Assembly (NCBI GenBank): GCA_045642225.1
Contig: JAZUIN010000080.1
Coordinates: forward strand, 17,917 to 81,916
Reading direction: 5' to 3'
Source of the DNA: RUG191 sp045642225
GTDB taxonomy: Bacteria; Bacillota; Clostridia; Lachnospirales; Lachnospiraceae
Length of the DNA: 64,000 bases
Of this stretch, positions 34,849 through 43,734 are shown one piece after another. Every line of letters begins with the position of its first letter. Position 1 is the first letter of the stretch. Under the pieces are notes generated by a model that was not told where the DNA came from, made no database searches, and saw only the letters and a program-made list of their open reading frames with translations. The position numbers were made by a program, and so were the translations under genes.

Positions 34849-35355
34849 ATGAAGAATAAAGTTCCGTATTACGCAGTGTTTTTAACACTTGCTATAATTT
34901 GTAGTTATATAGAGAGCATAATTCCTATACCGTTTGGTGTACCAGGCATGAAATTAGGCCTTACAAATGTTGTTGTTATATTGCTTATGTATTTGTTTGG
35001 GCCTGTTAGTGCGATTGTTGTTTCTTTACTTAGAATCCTTCTTTGTGGATTTATGTTTGGTAATATGTTTTCAATTGTATATTCGCTTGCAGGCGGATTA
35101 TTAAGCTTTGCTGTAATGTATCTTTTGAAAAGGTTTACTAAATTTAAAATTATTGCTATATCAGTGGCAGGTGGATTTTTTCATAATGTAGGGCAATTAC
35201 TAATTGCTATTTTAGCATTTGAAAATACTTATCTTTTGTATTATCTTCCAGTATTACTTGTAACAGGTGTTGTGACAGGCGCGATTATTGGAATAATAGC
35301 GCAAGCGGTGTATCCTAGAATTAAGAAGTTCGGAAACAATTTAGATAGAGAATAA
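34849..35355 (+). CDS. Gx transporter family protein (heptaprenyl diphosphate synthase component I-like)
   Basis: This is a 168-residue integral membrane protein with about five helices and the family motif IPIPFGVPGMKLGLTNVVVILLMY. The family is also named heptaprenyl diphosphate synthase component I and resembles ECF S-components, so a substrate-binding membrane protein is likely; the substrate is unknown. No ECF ATPase or T-component is nearby. It is paired with the NusG-domain-II gene. Confidence 0.85.
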   Translation: MKNKVPYYAVFLTLAIICSYIESIIPIPFGVPGMKLGLTNVVVILLMYLFGPVSAIVVSLLRILLCGFMFGNMFSIVYSLAGGLLSFAVMYLLKRFTKFKIIAISVAGGFFHNVGQLLIAILAFENTYLLYYLPVLLVTGVVTGAIIGIIAQAVYPRIKKFGNNLDRE

Positions 35356-35424
35356 ATTATTTGGAGATTATATTAATTAGAGTATAAATTAATTAGTGAA
35401 TATTTAGATAAAGGATTGTTTGTA

Positions 35425-36018
35425 ATGATTGCATTTGTAAGAGGTCAATTAGTTGATATAAATGAAAATGATGTAATAATAGATTGTGGTGGGATTGGAT
35501 ATAGAATTTTGATGCCATCCTTTGATATTGCAAAGCTTCCTAATGTTGGAGAAGAGGTTAAAGTACATACATATTTTCATGTAAATGATCAAGGAATGTC
35601 TTTGTTTGGCCTTTGTTCAGTTAGAGAACTTGATTTGTTTAAAATGTTGATATCTGTAAATGGTTTGGGACCTAAAGGCGCAATTTCAATTCTTGGAACA
35701 TTGATGTATGATGAAATATGTACGGCTTTAATCACAGGAGATGCTAAAACAATAGCTAAAGCTCCGGGAGTTGGTAAGAAAATTGCTGAAAGAGCTATCG
35801 TCGATTTGAGAGACAAGATAGATGCGTCTCAAGTAGTTGAAACTAAGCTTGAAAATGTTAAGAGTAATAATCCATATATTGAAGAAGCAATTCTTGCTTT
35901 ACAGGCACTCGGCTATTCAAAGCAAGAATCCAAAAGTGTTGCAGAATCTATTGATTTCTCTGAAGATATGACAGAAGAAGCATTTATTAAGGAATGTCTA
36001 AAAAGATTAGCATTTTAA
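35425..36018 (+). CDS. ruvA: Holliday junction branch migration protein RuvA
   Basis: RuvA binds four-way junctions and loads RuvB. The 197-residue protein has the N-terminal OB-fold (MIAFVRGQLVDINENDVII), two helix-hairpin-helix motifs (ISVNGLGPKGAISIL and IAKAPGVGKKIAERAI) and the C-terminal RuvB-binding domain (EEAILALQALGYSKQES). Start ATG 35425 follows AAAGGA; an in-frame upstream codon has no site. ruvB follows after 9 bases. No ruvC is present; RecU is encoded at 59523. Confidence 0.96.
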   Translation: MIAFVRGQLVDINENDVIIDCGGIGYRILMPSFDIAKLPNVGEEVKVHTYFHVNDQGMSLFGLCSVRELDLFKMLISVNGLGPKGAISILGTLMYDEICTALITGDAKTIAKAPGVGKKIAERAIVDLRDKIDASQVVETKLENVKSNNPYIEEAILALQALGYSKQESKSVAESIDFSEDMTEEAFIKECLKRLAF

Positions 36019-36027
36019 GGAACTAAT

Positions 36028-37029
36028 ATGAAAAAAAGAATTATTTCTACACAAATTGTAGATGAAGATAAGAAAATTGAAAATAGCTTACGTCCAGAGA
36101 GGCTTCAAGATTACATAGGACAAGAAAATGTCAAAAAGAATTTAAATGTATATCTTAAAGCGGCCCAAAATAGAAATGATGCATTAGATCATGTCCTATT
36201 ATACGGACCTCCTGGACTTGGCAAGACGACATTAGCTAATATTATTGCAACAGAAATGGGCGTTAATATTAAAGTGACATCAGGTCCTGCAATTGCAAAG
36301 CCTGGTGAAATGGCAGCAATTTTAAGTGGTCTACAAGAAAATGACATCTTATTTATTGACGAAATTCATAGATTAAATCGTCAAGTTGAAGAGGTTTTAT
36401 ATCCAGCAATGGAAGATTATTGTATTGATGTTATGATTGGCAAAGGTCAAAGCGCTAAGTCTATAAGGCTTGATTTGCCTAAATTCACACTAGTTGGTGC
36501 TACAACAAGAGCAGGGCTTTTATCTGCACCTTTAAGAGACAGATTTGGCGTTATTTTCCACATGGAGTTCTACGAACCAGAAGAACTTGCTGTAATTGTC
36601 AAAGGTTCATCTAAGCTTTTGAATGTGAAGATTGATGATAAAGGAGCATTTGAAATAGCAAGAAGAAGTAGAGGAACGCCTCGTCTAGCAAATAGATTAT
36701 TGAAGAGAGTTAGAGATTTCGCAGAGGTTGAATATTCTGGTGAAATTACAGAAGAGGTTGCAAATGAAGCTTTAAATCGTTTGGATGTTGATAGTATAGG
36801 GTTAGATGTTAACGATAGAAACATTTTGAATACTATTATTAACAAATTTGGTGGTGGCCCAGTGGGTATTGATACATTAGCTGCTGCAGTAGGTGAAGAT
36901 TCAGCAACAATCGAAGATGTATATGAACCATATCTTGTCAAAATTGGTTTTATAGATCGATTACCACGTGGAAGAGAAGCAACATTAGCGGCTTATAATC
37001 ATTTTGGAATTGACAAAACTTCAAATTAA
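36028..37029 (+). CDS. ruvB: Holliday junction DNA helicase RuvB
   Basis: RuvB is the AAA+ motor of branch migration. The 333-residue protein has Walker A GPPGLGKT (residues 60-67), Walker B ILFIDEIHRLNRQ, sensor I TLVGATTRAG and arginine-finger region SAPLRDRFG, and the C-terminal winged helix with IGFIDRLPRGREAT. Length is typical. Confidence 0.97.
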   Translation: MKKRIISTQIVDEDKKIENSLRPERLQDYIGQENVKKNLNVYLKAAQNRNDALDHVLLYGPPGLGKTTLANIIATEMGVNIKVTSGPAIAKPGEMAAILSGLQENDILFIDEIHRLNRQVEEVLYPAMEDYCIDVMIGKGQSAKSIRLDLPKFTLVGATTRAGLLSAPLRDRFGVIFHMEFYEPEELAVIVKGSSKLLNVKIDDKGAFEIARRSRGTPRLANRLLKRVRDFAEVEYSGEITEEVANEALNRLDVDSIGLDVNDRNILNTIINKFGGGPVGIDTLAAAVGEDSATIEDVYEPYLVKIGFIDRLPRGREATLAAYNHFGIDKTSN

Positions 37030-37031
37030 GG

Positions 37032-37060
37032 TTGTTTTTATTGTCAATTCTATATATAAT
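37032..37060 (+). promoter_or_regulatory. Probable promoter of zapA
   Basis: TTGTTT (37032-37037) and TATAAT (37055-37060) have a 17-base spacer; the start codon is 33 bases beyond. The -35 box is only a partial match. Confidence 0.5.
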
Positions 37061-37093
37061 ATACAAGATAAGAATAAATTAGGAGGAAATTGC

Positions 37094-37519
37094 ATGTCAG
37101 CCAAAAAGAATACAGAAGTAATTATTGGTGGCAAAACGTATAACATTGCAGGTTACGAAGAAGAAGAATACTTGCAGAAGATTGCTAATTATATTAATTC
37201 TAAGATAAAAGAATACAATGAGTTAGATGCATTTCGTCGTTTATCAGCTGACACACAAGCAATTTTACTTGAGCTTAATATAGCTGACGACTTTTTTAAA
37301 GCGAAGGACCAAATAGTTAAATTTGAACAAGATATAGAGAATAGGGATCAAGATATCTTCAAATTCAAGCATGATCTTATTAATCTCCAGGTTGAGAATG
37401 AAGAATTAACTAAGAAGATTGAGAAGCTTGAAGAAGATAAGAAGGAATTACTTATCGCTAAGACCAAACTTGAGGCGTCTCTTGAAGAGTCGTTGCTTGG
37501 TCCGTCATCTACTAATTAG
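37094..37519 (+). CDS. zapA: Cell division protein ZapA
   Basis: ZapA bundles FtsZ filaments at the division site. The 141-residue protein has the ZapA N-terminal domain (NTEVIIGGKTYNIAGYEEEEYLQKIANYIN, in the KKxV..GG.Y.i.g style, about residues 5-75) and a long C-terminal coiled coil (about 75-135, heptad-rich Glu/Lys/Leu). AGGAGGAAA at 37081 sets the start at 37094. It stands on its own between a promoter and a terminator. Confidence 0.9.
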   Translation: MSAKKNTEVIIGGKTYNIAGYEEEEYLQKIANYINSKIKEYNELDAFRRLSADTQAILLELNIADDFFKAKDQIVKFEQDIENRDQDIFKFKHDLINLQVENEELTKKIEKLEEDKKELLIAKTKLEASLEESLLGPSSTN

Positions 37520-37527
37520 AATTTAAG

Positions 37528-37552
37528 GCAGCCTTAGGGCTGCTATTTTTTT
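37528..37552 (+). terminator. Intrinsic terminator after zapA
   Basis: GCAGCC (37528-37533) pairs with GGCTGC (37538-37543) around a 4-base loop, followed by TATTTTTTT. It lies only 15 bases before the next start, so readthrough may supply that gene. Confidence 0.82.
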
Positions 37553-37566
37553 GATAGGGGAAATGT

Positions 37567-39741
37567 ATGAGAGAATTGGAGTTGCTTTCGCCGGCGGGGA
37601 GCTTAGAAATATTCAAAACAGTAATAGATGCGGGGGCAGATGCTGTATATTTTGGTGGCAGTAAATATTCTGCAAGATCATTTGCTAATAATTTGTCTAT
37701 GGAAGAAAGCAAAGTTGCATTAGACTATGCACATTTACACGGTAAAAAGGCTTATTTAACTTTAAATACTTTAATAAAAAATAAAGAATTTAATAAAGAT
37801 TTATTTGATTATATAAAGTTTTATTATGAAAATGGATTAGATGCCATTATTGTTCAAGATTTTGGCGTTTTTAATTTTGTTCGAGAATTTTTCCCAGATT
37901 TAACTATTCATGCGAGCACTCAAATGGCAGTTTGCAGTGAATTAGGGGCGGGGTATTTGAAGGAGCTTGGTGCTATAAGAGTTGTCCCAGCTAGAGAGTT
38001 ATCGCTGAAAGAGATAAAAAACATTTACGATAAAACAGGTATGGAGATAGAAGTGTTCTGCCATGGCGCGTTATGCTATTCGTACTCTGGTGAATGCTTG
38101 ATGAGTAGCGTAATTGGTGGGAGAAGTGGCAATAGAGGTAGATGTGCGCAGCCTTGTCGTTTAGAATATGATGTTTTAAGTGATGGTAAATGCCTAAATA
38201 AAGATAAATATGTTCTTAGCTTGAAGGATTTGAATGGAATTAATGATATAGCAGCGCTTGCAAATGCTGGTGTATGTTCATATAAGATTGAAGGGCGAAT
38301 GAAGCAAAAACAGTATGCTGCTAATGTCGTAAACGTTTATAGACGTTATCTTGATATAATGCTAAGTCAATATGATGGAAAAGGCGAATTTAAGCCAGTA
38401 AATGTATCTTCTGATGACAAAAAGCTTTTGTTTGATTTGGGTAATAGATGTGGATTTACGAACGATTATTATTATAAGCATAATTCTAAGGATATGATTA
38501 CACTTAGAAAGCCTAATCATGAAAACAAAAGTGTTGATTTCTCATACGAAGAAGAAAAGCTTCCTTTGTATTGTAAATTTATAGGTAAAGTAGGTACGCC
38601 TGTAGGAGTACATGTATCTTTTGGTGATATAGAAATAGTTAAAAATGGAAATGTTTGTGAAATCGCAAAGCAACAAGCGGTTTCAAAAGAAGATTTAGCA
38701 AAAAGACTTAACAAAACAAAGGCTACAAGCTTTGAATTTGAGAAAATTGATTTTGAAATAGATGATAATATTTTTGTATCTCTTGGCGAAGTAAATAGAC
38801 TTAGAAGAGAAGCGATAGAGGAATTACAAGAGCATTTGCTATCGAAGCAAAAAAGAACGATTGATAACTTGTCAGAGCAAGAGTTTATTAAACGGTTAAA
38901 TGAATTGCAAGATAATAAGCAAAGTGCATATGATGCAGCAAAGGTTAATCCTGTACAGGTTTCTTTCAAAACATATGAACAATTAAAAGGTTGGTTAAAT
39001 GTTGATAATTTCTCTTTCAAATTTGATTTACATATTGATTATTCTTTGTTAGACATAGTAGATTTTGAATTGTTGAGAAATAAGTTCTTAGATTCGAAGA
39101 TTTTTATAACATTTCCAATAATTCTAAGAAAAAATGCGGCAAAATACTTACTATGCCACATGGATAAGCTTAATGAAGCTGATGGCTATGTGATATCTAG
39201 TTATGATGGATTAGCATTTGTCAAAGAAAACAAGCTAGAGGGAATAACAATAAGCAACCATTATTTATACGAGATGAATAATTTTGCAATTCAATATTTT
39301 GATAGGCAAGGAATTGATTATAATATTGCTAATCTTGAATTGAATCGTAAAGAATTAAAGCATAGAAATAATCAAGATAGTTTTATCACGGTATATGGCA
39401 AATATCCTTTGATGATTACGGCTAATTGCATTAATAAGAATTTTATAAAATGCGATAAAACTTGTAGAAATCTTAAGTTAAAAGACAGAAAAGCACACGA
39501 ATTTTCAGTAATAAATGACTGTAAATCGTGTTATAATACCATTTATAATGATTTACCAACTTGTTTGTTCAGAGAATTTGAAGATATAACAAGCTATGGT
39601 CATTTAATTTCTTTTACTGATGAAACAGCCAAAGAAGTAGAAGAAGTTATTTTAGAATATAATAAATGTTGTATACAAGATGAGAGGTCTTGCAACATTT
39701 CTGAGTATACAACAGGACACTATAAACGAGGAGTAGACTGA
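37567..39741 (+). CDS. U32 family peptidase / RlhA-type RNA-modification protein
   Basis: This 724-residue protein carries the peptidase U32 domain at residues about 5-310: LELLSPAGSLEIFKTVIDAGADAVYFGG, then the cysteine-rich CHGALCYSYSGECLMSS and NRGRCAQPCR, then SLKDLNGINDIAALANAGV and YKIEGRMK. A second half resembles the DUF3656/collagenase-like region, with late cysteines in CDKTCRNLK and NDCKSCYNTIYNDLPTC. The family was named for proteolysis, but characterised members (RlhA, TrhP, UbiU) are Fe-S proteins of RNA or ubiquinone hydroxylation. Its start has AGGGGAAA upstream. The exact role here is open. Confidence 0.88.
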   Translation: MRELELLSPAGSLEIFKTVIDAGADAVYFGGSKYSARSFANNLSMEESKVALDYAHLHGKKAYLTLNTLIKNKEFNKDLFDYIKFYYENGLDAIIVQDFGVFNFVREFFPDLTIHASTQMAVCSELGAGYLKELGAIRVVPARELSLKEIKNIYDKTGMEIEVFCHGALCYSYSGECLMSSVIGGRSGNRGRCAQPCRLEYDVLSDGKCLNKDKYVLSLKDLNGINDIAALANAGVCSYKIEGRMKQKQYAANVVNVYRRYLDIMLSQYDGKGEFKPVNVSSDDKKLLFDLGNRCGFTNDYYYKHNSKDMITLRKPNHENKSVDFSYEEEKLPLYCKFIGKVGTPVGVHVSFGDIEIVKNGNVCEIAKQQAVSKEDLAKRLNKTKATSFEFEKIDFEIDDNIFVSLGEVNRLRREAIEELQEHLLSKQKRTIDNLSEQEFIKRLNELQDNKQSAYDAAKVNPVQVSFKTYEQLKGWLNVDNFSFKFDLHIDYSLLDIVDFELLRNKFLDSKIFITFPIILRKNAAKYLLCHMDKLNEADGYVISSYDGLAFVKENKLEGITISNHYLYEMNNFAIQYFDRQGIDYNIANLELNRKELKHRNNQDSFITVYGKYPLMITANCINKNFIKCDKTCRNLKLKDRKAHEFSVINDCKSCYNTIYNDLPTCLFREFEDITSYGHLISFTDETAKEVEEVILEYNKCCIQDERSCNISEYTTGHYKRGVD

Positions 39742-41105
39742 TGGTTAATATAGTAGTTTATATTAGCAGATTTTTATTGACATTATTATTTGCAATATAT
39801 ACATATGATTGTTTTGCAGCTTTGCGTTCGACAACGTCAGAGGCGCGTGCAAAAAGGCTTTATCATAGACAAACATTTATCATGTATATGATCTTGGTAG
39901 ATTTGAACTTGTGTATATTTATCAGCACAAATAATATCTTGATATTGTTATTCATGCTAGCACAAATTGTTTTCTTTGCTATATGTATGCTTATTTATAA
40001 AAAGATTTATTCACATTCAAGCTATGCCTTGATAAACAACATGTGTATGCTCATGACAATTAGCTTCTCAATTCTTGCAAGACTAGATATAGGAAATGCA
40101 ATTAAACAATTTGTAATTGCTGTAATAGCTATGATTGCAACTTGTTTTATACCACTAATGATTTCGAAATTGAAAATGTGGAATAGACTAAAATGGGTTT
40201 ATGCAATAGTTGGTATCTTAGGATTACTTGTAGTTCTTGTTGTTGGTTCAAGAGTTTATGGAGCTAAGTTAAATATTAATTTGGGCCCAGTTGCAATACA
40301 ACCATCTGAATTTATCAAAATTATTTTTGTTTTCTTTGTGGCAGCAATGCTTTACGTTTTGCCAGAAGATGACTTGTCCAAGATGAAAATTGATTTCAAA
40401 TCAGCAGATTTTAGAAAAGTTTTATTAGCAACCATTGTTGCTGGAGCGCATATTCTTATTCTTGTTGCATCTAAGGACCTAGGTGGAGCTTGTATATTCT
40501 TATTTACTTATATTGCAATGCTTTATGTTGCTACAAGAAAGCCATTGTATTTGATTATTTGCCTTGCTGCAGGCGTTGTTGGCGGAGTACTTGCATATTT
40601 CTTGTTTAACCACGTAAGAGTAAGAGTTTTGGCTTGGCAAGACCCTATAGCTTGTATTTCAGATCAAGGTTATCAAATTTCTCAATCGCTATTTGCAATT
40701 GGTACAGGCGGATGGTTTGGTTCTGGAATTTGTCAAGGAATGCCAGATAAGATTCCAGTTGTTTCACAAGACTTTATATTTGCAGCTATTTCTGAGGAAT
40801 TAGGTGCTGTATTTGCTTTGTGCTTAATATTTGTATGTATTAGTTGCTTCTTGATGTTTTTCAATATAGCAATGCAAATTAATGACCAGTTTTATAAATT
40901 AATTGCCTTAGGACTAGGTACTTTGTATGGCTGCCAAGTATTTATAACCTTAGGTGGTGTTACAAAATTTATACCATCAACAGGTGTAACTCTACCATTA
41001 GTTAGCTATGGTGGTAGTTCGCTGTTTAGTACTATAGTTTTATTTGCAATAATTCAAGGCTTGTATTGTAGACAGTTTGGCAATGAAGGTGTAGAAAATG
41101 AGTAA
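39741..41105 (+). CDS. SEDS family peptidoglycan polymerase (FtsW/RodA/SpoVE)
   Basis: This is a 454-residue polytopic membrane protein. The first part (about 1-150) has several hydrophobic helices, and the SEDS core follows, with GPVAIQPSEFIKIIFVFFVAAML, QDPIACISDQGYQISQSLFAIGTGGWFGSG, VSQDFIFAAISEELG and the end motif GVTKFIPSTGVTLPLVSYGGSS. These enzymes polymerise glycan strands with a partner class B PBP, and the next gene encodes one. Which of FtsW, RodA or SpoVE it is cannot be decided from sequence alone. The start overlaps the previous stop (TGATG). Confidence 0.92.
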   Translation: MVNIVVYISRFLLTLLFAIYTYDCFAALRSTTSEARAKRLYHRQTFIMYMILVDLNLCIFISTNNILILLFMLAQIVFFAICMLIYKKIYSHSSYALINNMCMLMTISFSILARLDIGNAIKQFVIAVIAMIATCFIPLMISKLKMWNRLKWVYAIVGILGLLVVLVVGSRVYGAKLNINLGPVAIQPSEFIKIIFVFFVAAMLYVLPEDDLSKMKIDFKSADFRKVLLATIVAGAHILILVASKDLGGACIFLFTYIAMLYVATRKPLYLIICLAAGVVGGVLAYFLFNHVRVRVLAWQDPIACISDQGYQISQSLFAIGTGGWFGSGICQGMPDKIPVVSQDFIFAAISEELGAVFALCLIFVCISCFLMFFNIAMQINDQFYKLIALGLGTLYGCQVFITLGGVTKFIPSTGVTLPLVSYGGSSLFSTIVLFAIIQGLYCRQFGNEGVENE

Positions 41106-42837
41106 GAAAGATTTTGATATTAACGAAATAAAAATAGATGATATCGATATTGATGAGATTGATTTAGATGTATTAGATTTTGGTGACGATTTGTCTAAGC
41201 CTAAAAAGCGTAAGAAGTCTAGTGATATTGAGCATATTAAAGGACCTGAAAAGAGAAAGAAATCTTACGATGAAGATAAAATTCCTGGTCCTAAGAAGCG
41301 TAGTAATAAGAAGAAGTCAAAGAGTAATCCTGAAGTAGAAAAGGTTACTATGAATTCTAGAAAGAAGACTTCTAGAAATGAGAATAAAAAGAATAAGGAT
41401 GATTTGAAAAACGCTGCAAAAACTTCAAATAAAAATCGAAATAAAGAATTTGCAGTTGTTACATATTTCTTCTTGATTCTATTTATTTGCTTATGCGGAT
41501 ATTTTGTGTATTTTGTAGCCTTCAAAAGCGATGATTTTATTAATAGTCCATATAATGCGAGACTAGATAATATGGCTGACAAGGTTATAAGAGGAAATAT
41601 TACTGATAGAAATGGTGTTGTGTTAGCTGAGACTAACAGCACAAATAATAGAAATTATCCATATGCAAATATGTATGCACACGCTATTGGATATGATTCA
41701 AATGGTATGTCAGGCGTAGAATTAGATGGTAATTTCTATATGCTTAGAAGTAATGCATTCTTTATTGAAAGAATCAAAAATGATTTGACGGGCGTCAAGA
41801 ATAAGGGCGACACTGTCGTTACAACTTTAGATCACAGCTTGCAAGAGATTGCATATGAAAGCATGAATTATGATGGTGCAGTAATAGCCATAGAGCCTTC
41901 GACAGGTAAAATTCTTGTTATGACTTCAAAGCCTAATTTTAATCCTAATACAGTTGAAAAGAACTGGAAAACATTATCTAATTCGAAGGATTCAGAATTG
42001 GTTAATAGGGCAACGCAAGGATTATATGCGCCAGGTTCAACATTTAAAATAATTACGGCACTAGAATATCTACAAGAGAATAAAGATGCAGCAAACGAGA
42101 CGTTCGATTGTACAGGTAAGCTAAAGCTAGATAATTATACTCTACATTGTTACCACAACGAAGTTCACGGAAAGCAAAGCTTTAAGGAGGTCTTTGGTAA
42201 TTCTTGTAATATAGCTTTTGGTCAAATCGGTCTTAAGATAAATCGATCTGGATTAAATGCTATGGCTAACCAATTGTTATTTAATCAAGCGATTCCTAGT
42301 CGCCTTAGCCATGTTTCTAAGAGTAGATTTGGAGTGGATGATAATACTACTGAAAATGTTATGGTTCAGACTGCAATTGGTCAAGGTACTACAGTTGTAA
42401 CGCCACTTCATATGTGCATGATTGCTAGTGCAATATGTAATGGTGGAAAGCTTAAAGAGCCATATATTATGGACCAAGTTACAAATTATCAAGGAACAAA
42501 GGTAAAGGGCTTTAGAAGTAAAACAGCTGCATCCTTACTTAGTGATGTTGAGGCTAAAGAAATAGAAGAATATATGCGTTATGTGGTGACAAATGGTACA
42601 GCCACAGCGTTGAATTCTGATAAATATACAGCTTATGGTAAGACTGGAACAGCAGAATTTAATGATAACAAAAACGATTCTCATGCATGGTTCGTGGGTT
42701 ATGCAAAAAATGGTGATAAAGAGCTTGCGATAGCTGTCCTTCAAGAAAAAGGTGGTTCAGGTAGTAGAACAGCCGTCCCTATTGCAAAAAATGTTTTTGA
42801 TAAATATTTTTCTATGAATGCTAATAATGAGCAATAA
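41098..42837 (+). CDS. Class B penicillin-binding protein (transpeptidase) with a repetitive charged N-terminal tail
   Basis: This 579-residue transpeptidase cross-links peptidoglycan outside the membrane. Its catalytic motifs are intact: S314-TFK (APGSTFKIITAL), S369-C-N371 (FGNSCNIAF) and K515-TG (YGKTGTAEF). A membrane helix spans about 119-142. The cytoplasmic N-terminal tail of about 117 residues is unusual: Asp/Ile-rich to residue 31, then Lys/Arg-rich with a 15-residue tandem repeat (units starting at P35, P50 and P65). It overlaps the SEDS gene by 8 bases, so the two probably form a polymerase-transpeptidase pair. Confidence 0.93.
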   Translation: MSKKDFDINEIKIDDIDIDEIDLDVLDFGDDLSKPKKRKKSSDIEHIKGPEKRKKSYDEDKIPGPKKRSNKKKSKSNPEVEKVTMNSRKKTSRNENKKNKDDLKNAAKTSNKNRNKEFAVVTYFFLILFICLCGYFVYFVAFKSDDFINSPYNARLDNMADKVIRGNITDRNGVVLAETNSTNNRNYPYANMYAHAIGYDSNGMSGVELDGNFYMLRSNAFFIERIKNDLTGVKNKGDTVVTTLDHSLQEIAYESMNYDGAVIAIEPSTGKILVMTSKPNFNPNTVEKNWKTLSNSKDSELVNRATQGLYAPGSTFKIITALEYLQENKDAANETFDCTGKLKLDNYTLHCYHNEVHGKQSFKEVFGNSCNIAFGQIGLKINRSGLNAMANQLLFNQAIPSRLSHVSKSRFGVDDNTTENVMVQTAIGQGTTVVTPLHMCMIASAICNGGKLKEPYIMDQVTNYQGTKVKGFRSKTAASLLSDVEAKEIEEYMRYVVTNGTATALNSDKYTAYGKTGTAEFNDNKNDSHAWFVGYAKNGDKELAIAVLQEKGGSGSRTAVPIAKNVFDKYFSMNANNEQ

Positions 42838-42860
42838 CTTTGCCAAATAACCTTGTAGTC

Positions 42861-42889
42861 TTGAATTATTGACTGAAAAAAGGTATAAT
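42861..42889 (+). promoter_or_regulatory. Promoter of the Nudix gene
   Basis: TTGAAT (42861-42866) and TATAAT (42884-42889) with a 17-base spacer; the start codon is 37 bases downstream. Confidence 0.68.
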
Positions 42890-42926
42890 TTTCTCTAAGT
42901 AATGTCCACATCGAGGAGGTATTGCA

Positions 42927-43379
42927 ATGATCGAGGCAATAAGTTGTGGTGGTGTGGTAATATATCGCGGAAAAGTGTTGTTATTATACAAAAATATTCG
43001 CCATAGATATGAAGGTTGGGTATTGCCCAAAGGAACAGTAGAAGAAGGCGAAGAACACGAGGATACAGCTCTTAGAGAAGTTAAGGAAGAGTCTGGAGTT
43101 GACGCTAAAATAGTAAAATATGTTGGTAAAAGCTCGTACAATTTCAATGTGCCAGAAGGAACAGTTAATAAAGATGTTCATTGGTTTTTGATGCGAAGTA
43201 ATAATTATTACAGTAAGCCACAGCGTGAAGAGTTTTTTGTTGATTCAGGTTATTATAAATATCATGAAGCATATCATTTATTGAAATTCCCTAATGAAAA
43301 GGAGATTTTAGAGAATGCTTATCATGAATATATGGAATTGAAACGTAATAATTTATGGACTAATCGTAATTTTAAGTAA
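42927..43379 (+). CDS. NUDIX hydrolase
   Basis: This 150-residue pyrophosphohydrolase has a complete Nudix box at about residues 32-54 (GTVEEGEEHEDTALREV followed by KEESGV), matching GX5EX7REUXEEXGU. The N terminus (EAISCGGVVIYRGKVLLLYK) and RYEGWVLPKG resemble Ap4A-type hydrolases of Firmicutes, but the substrate cannot be fixed. GAGGAGG lies before the ATG. It heads a run of envelope- or sporulation-related genes of poorly known function. Confidence 0.88.
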   Translation: MIEAISCGGVVIYRGKVLLLYKNIRHRYEGWVLPKGTVEEGEEHEDTALREVKEESGVDAKIVKYVGKSSYNFNVPEGTVNKDVHWFLMRSNNYYSKPQREEFFVDSGYYKYHEAYHLLKFPNEKEILENAYHEYMELKRNNLWTNRNFK

Positions 43380-43399
43380 ATTACATACGAAGGTTAAAT

Positions 43400-43714
43400 A
43401 TGGATGAACATAATGTATATTTAAGCGATAAAATTATAGATGAATCAGTTACTAAGTTGTTAGATGATGTTTTTAATCAAAATCTTGCACCTAACCTTTA
43501 TGTTATTGTTGTAAGCCAAAAGGAAGGTGAACTTTTAGAGATTTATAACTCTCATGAAGTTAATTCTGATCGCTTTGCAAAGGCAAATCACAAGATTGTT
43601 GGCTTTGGCAAAGGTAAAAAGGATACTAAGGATTTAGTAGTATATATGATTCAGGATATGCTTGATAATACAGGTGATATTTCAAAAGAAAGTTTTTTAT
43701 CAATTAGGAATTAA
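43400..43714 (+). CDS. Small conserved hypothetical protein (DUF6145-like)
   Basis: This is a 104-residue protein with no signal peptide, membrane helix or catalytic motif visible. It contains a hydrophobic strand (NLYVIVVSQKEGELLEIYNS) and a basic FGKGKKDTKDL loop. I recall a similar short protein, DUF6145, in Lachnospiraceae, but this is from memory and not checked. It lies between the Nudix and DUF2953 genes with short gaps, so it is probably co-transcribed. Codon use looks native. Confidence 0.6.
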   Translation: MDEHNVYLSDKIIDESVTKLLDDVFNQNLAPNLYVIVVSQKEGELLEIYNSHEVNSDRFAKANHKIVGFGKGKKDTKDLVVYMIQDMLDNTGDISKESFLSIRN

Positions 43715-43734
43715 ACGCAATTAGGAAATAGACA

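Noticed and set aside
38517..39020. 167-residue minus-strand frame, Ser/Cys-rich, in the U32 peptidase gene
   Set aside because: The composition is that of reverse-complemented AT-rich coding sequence, and no ribosome binding site is present.
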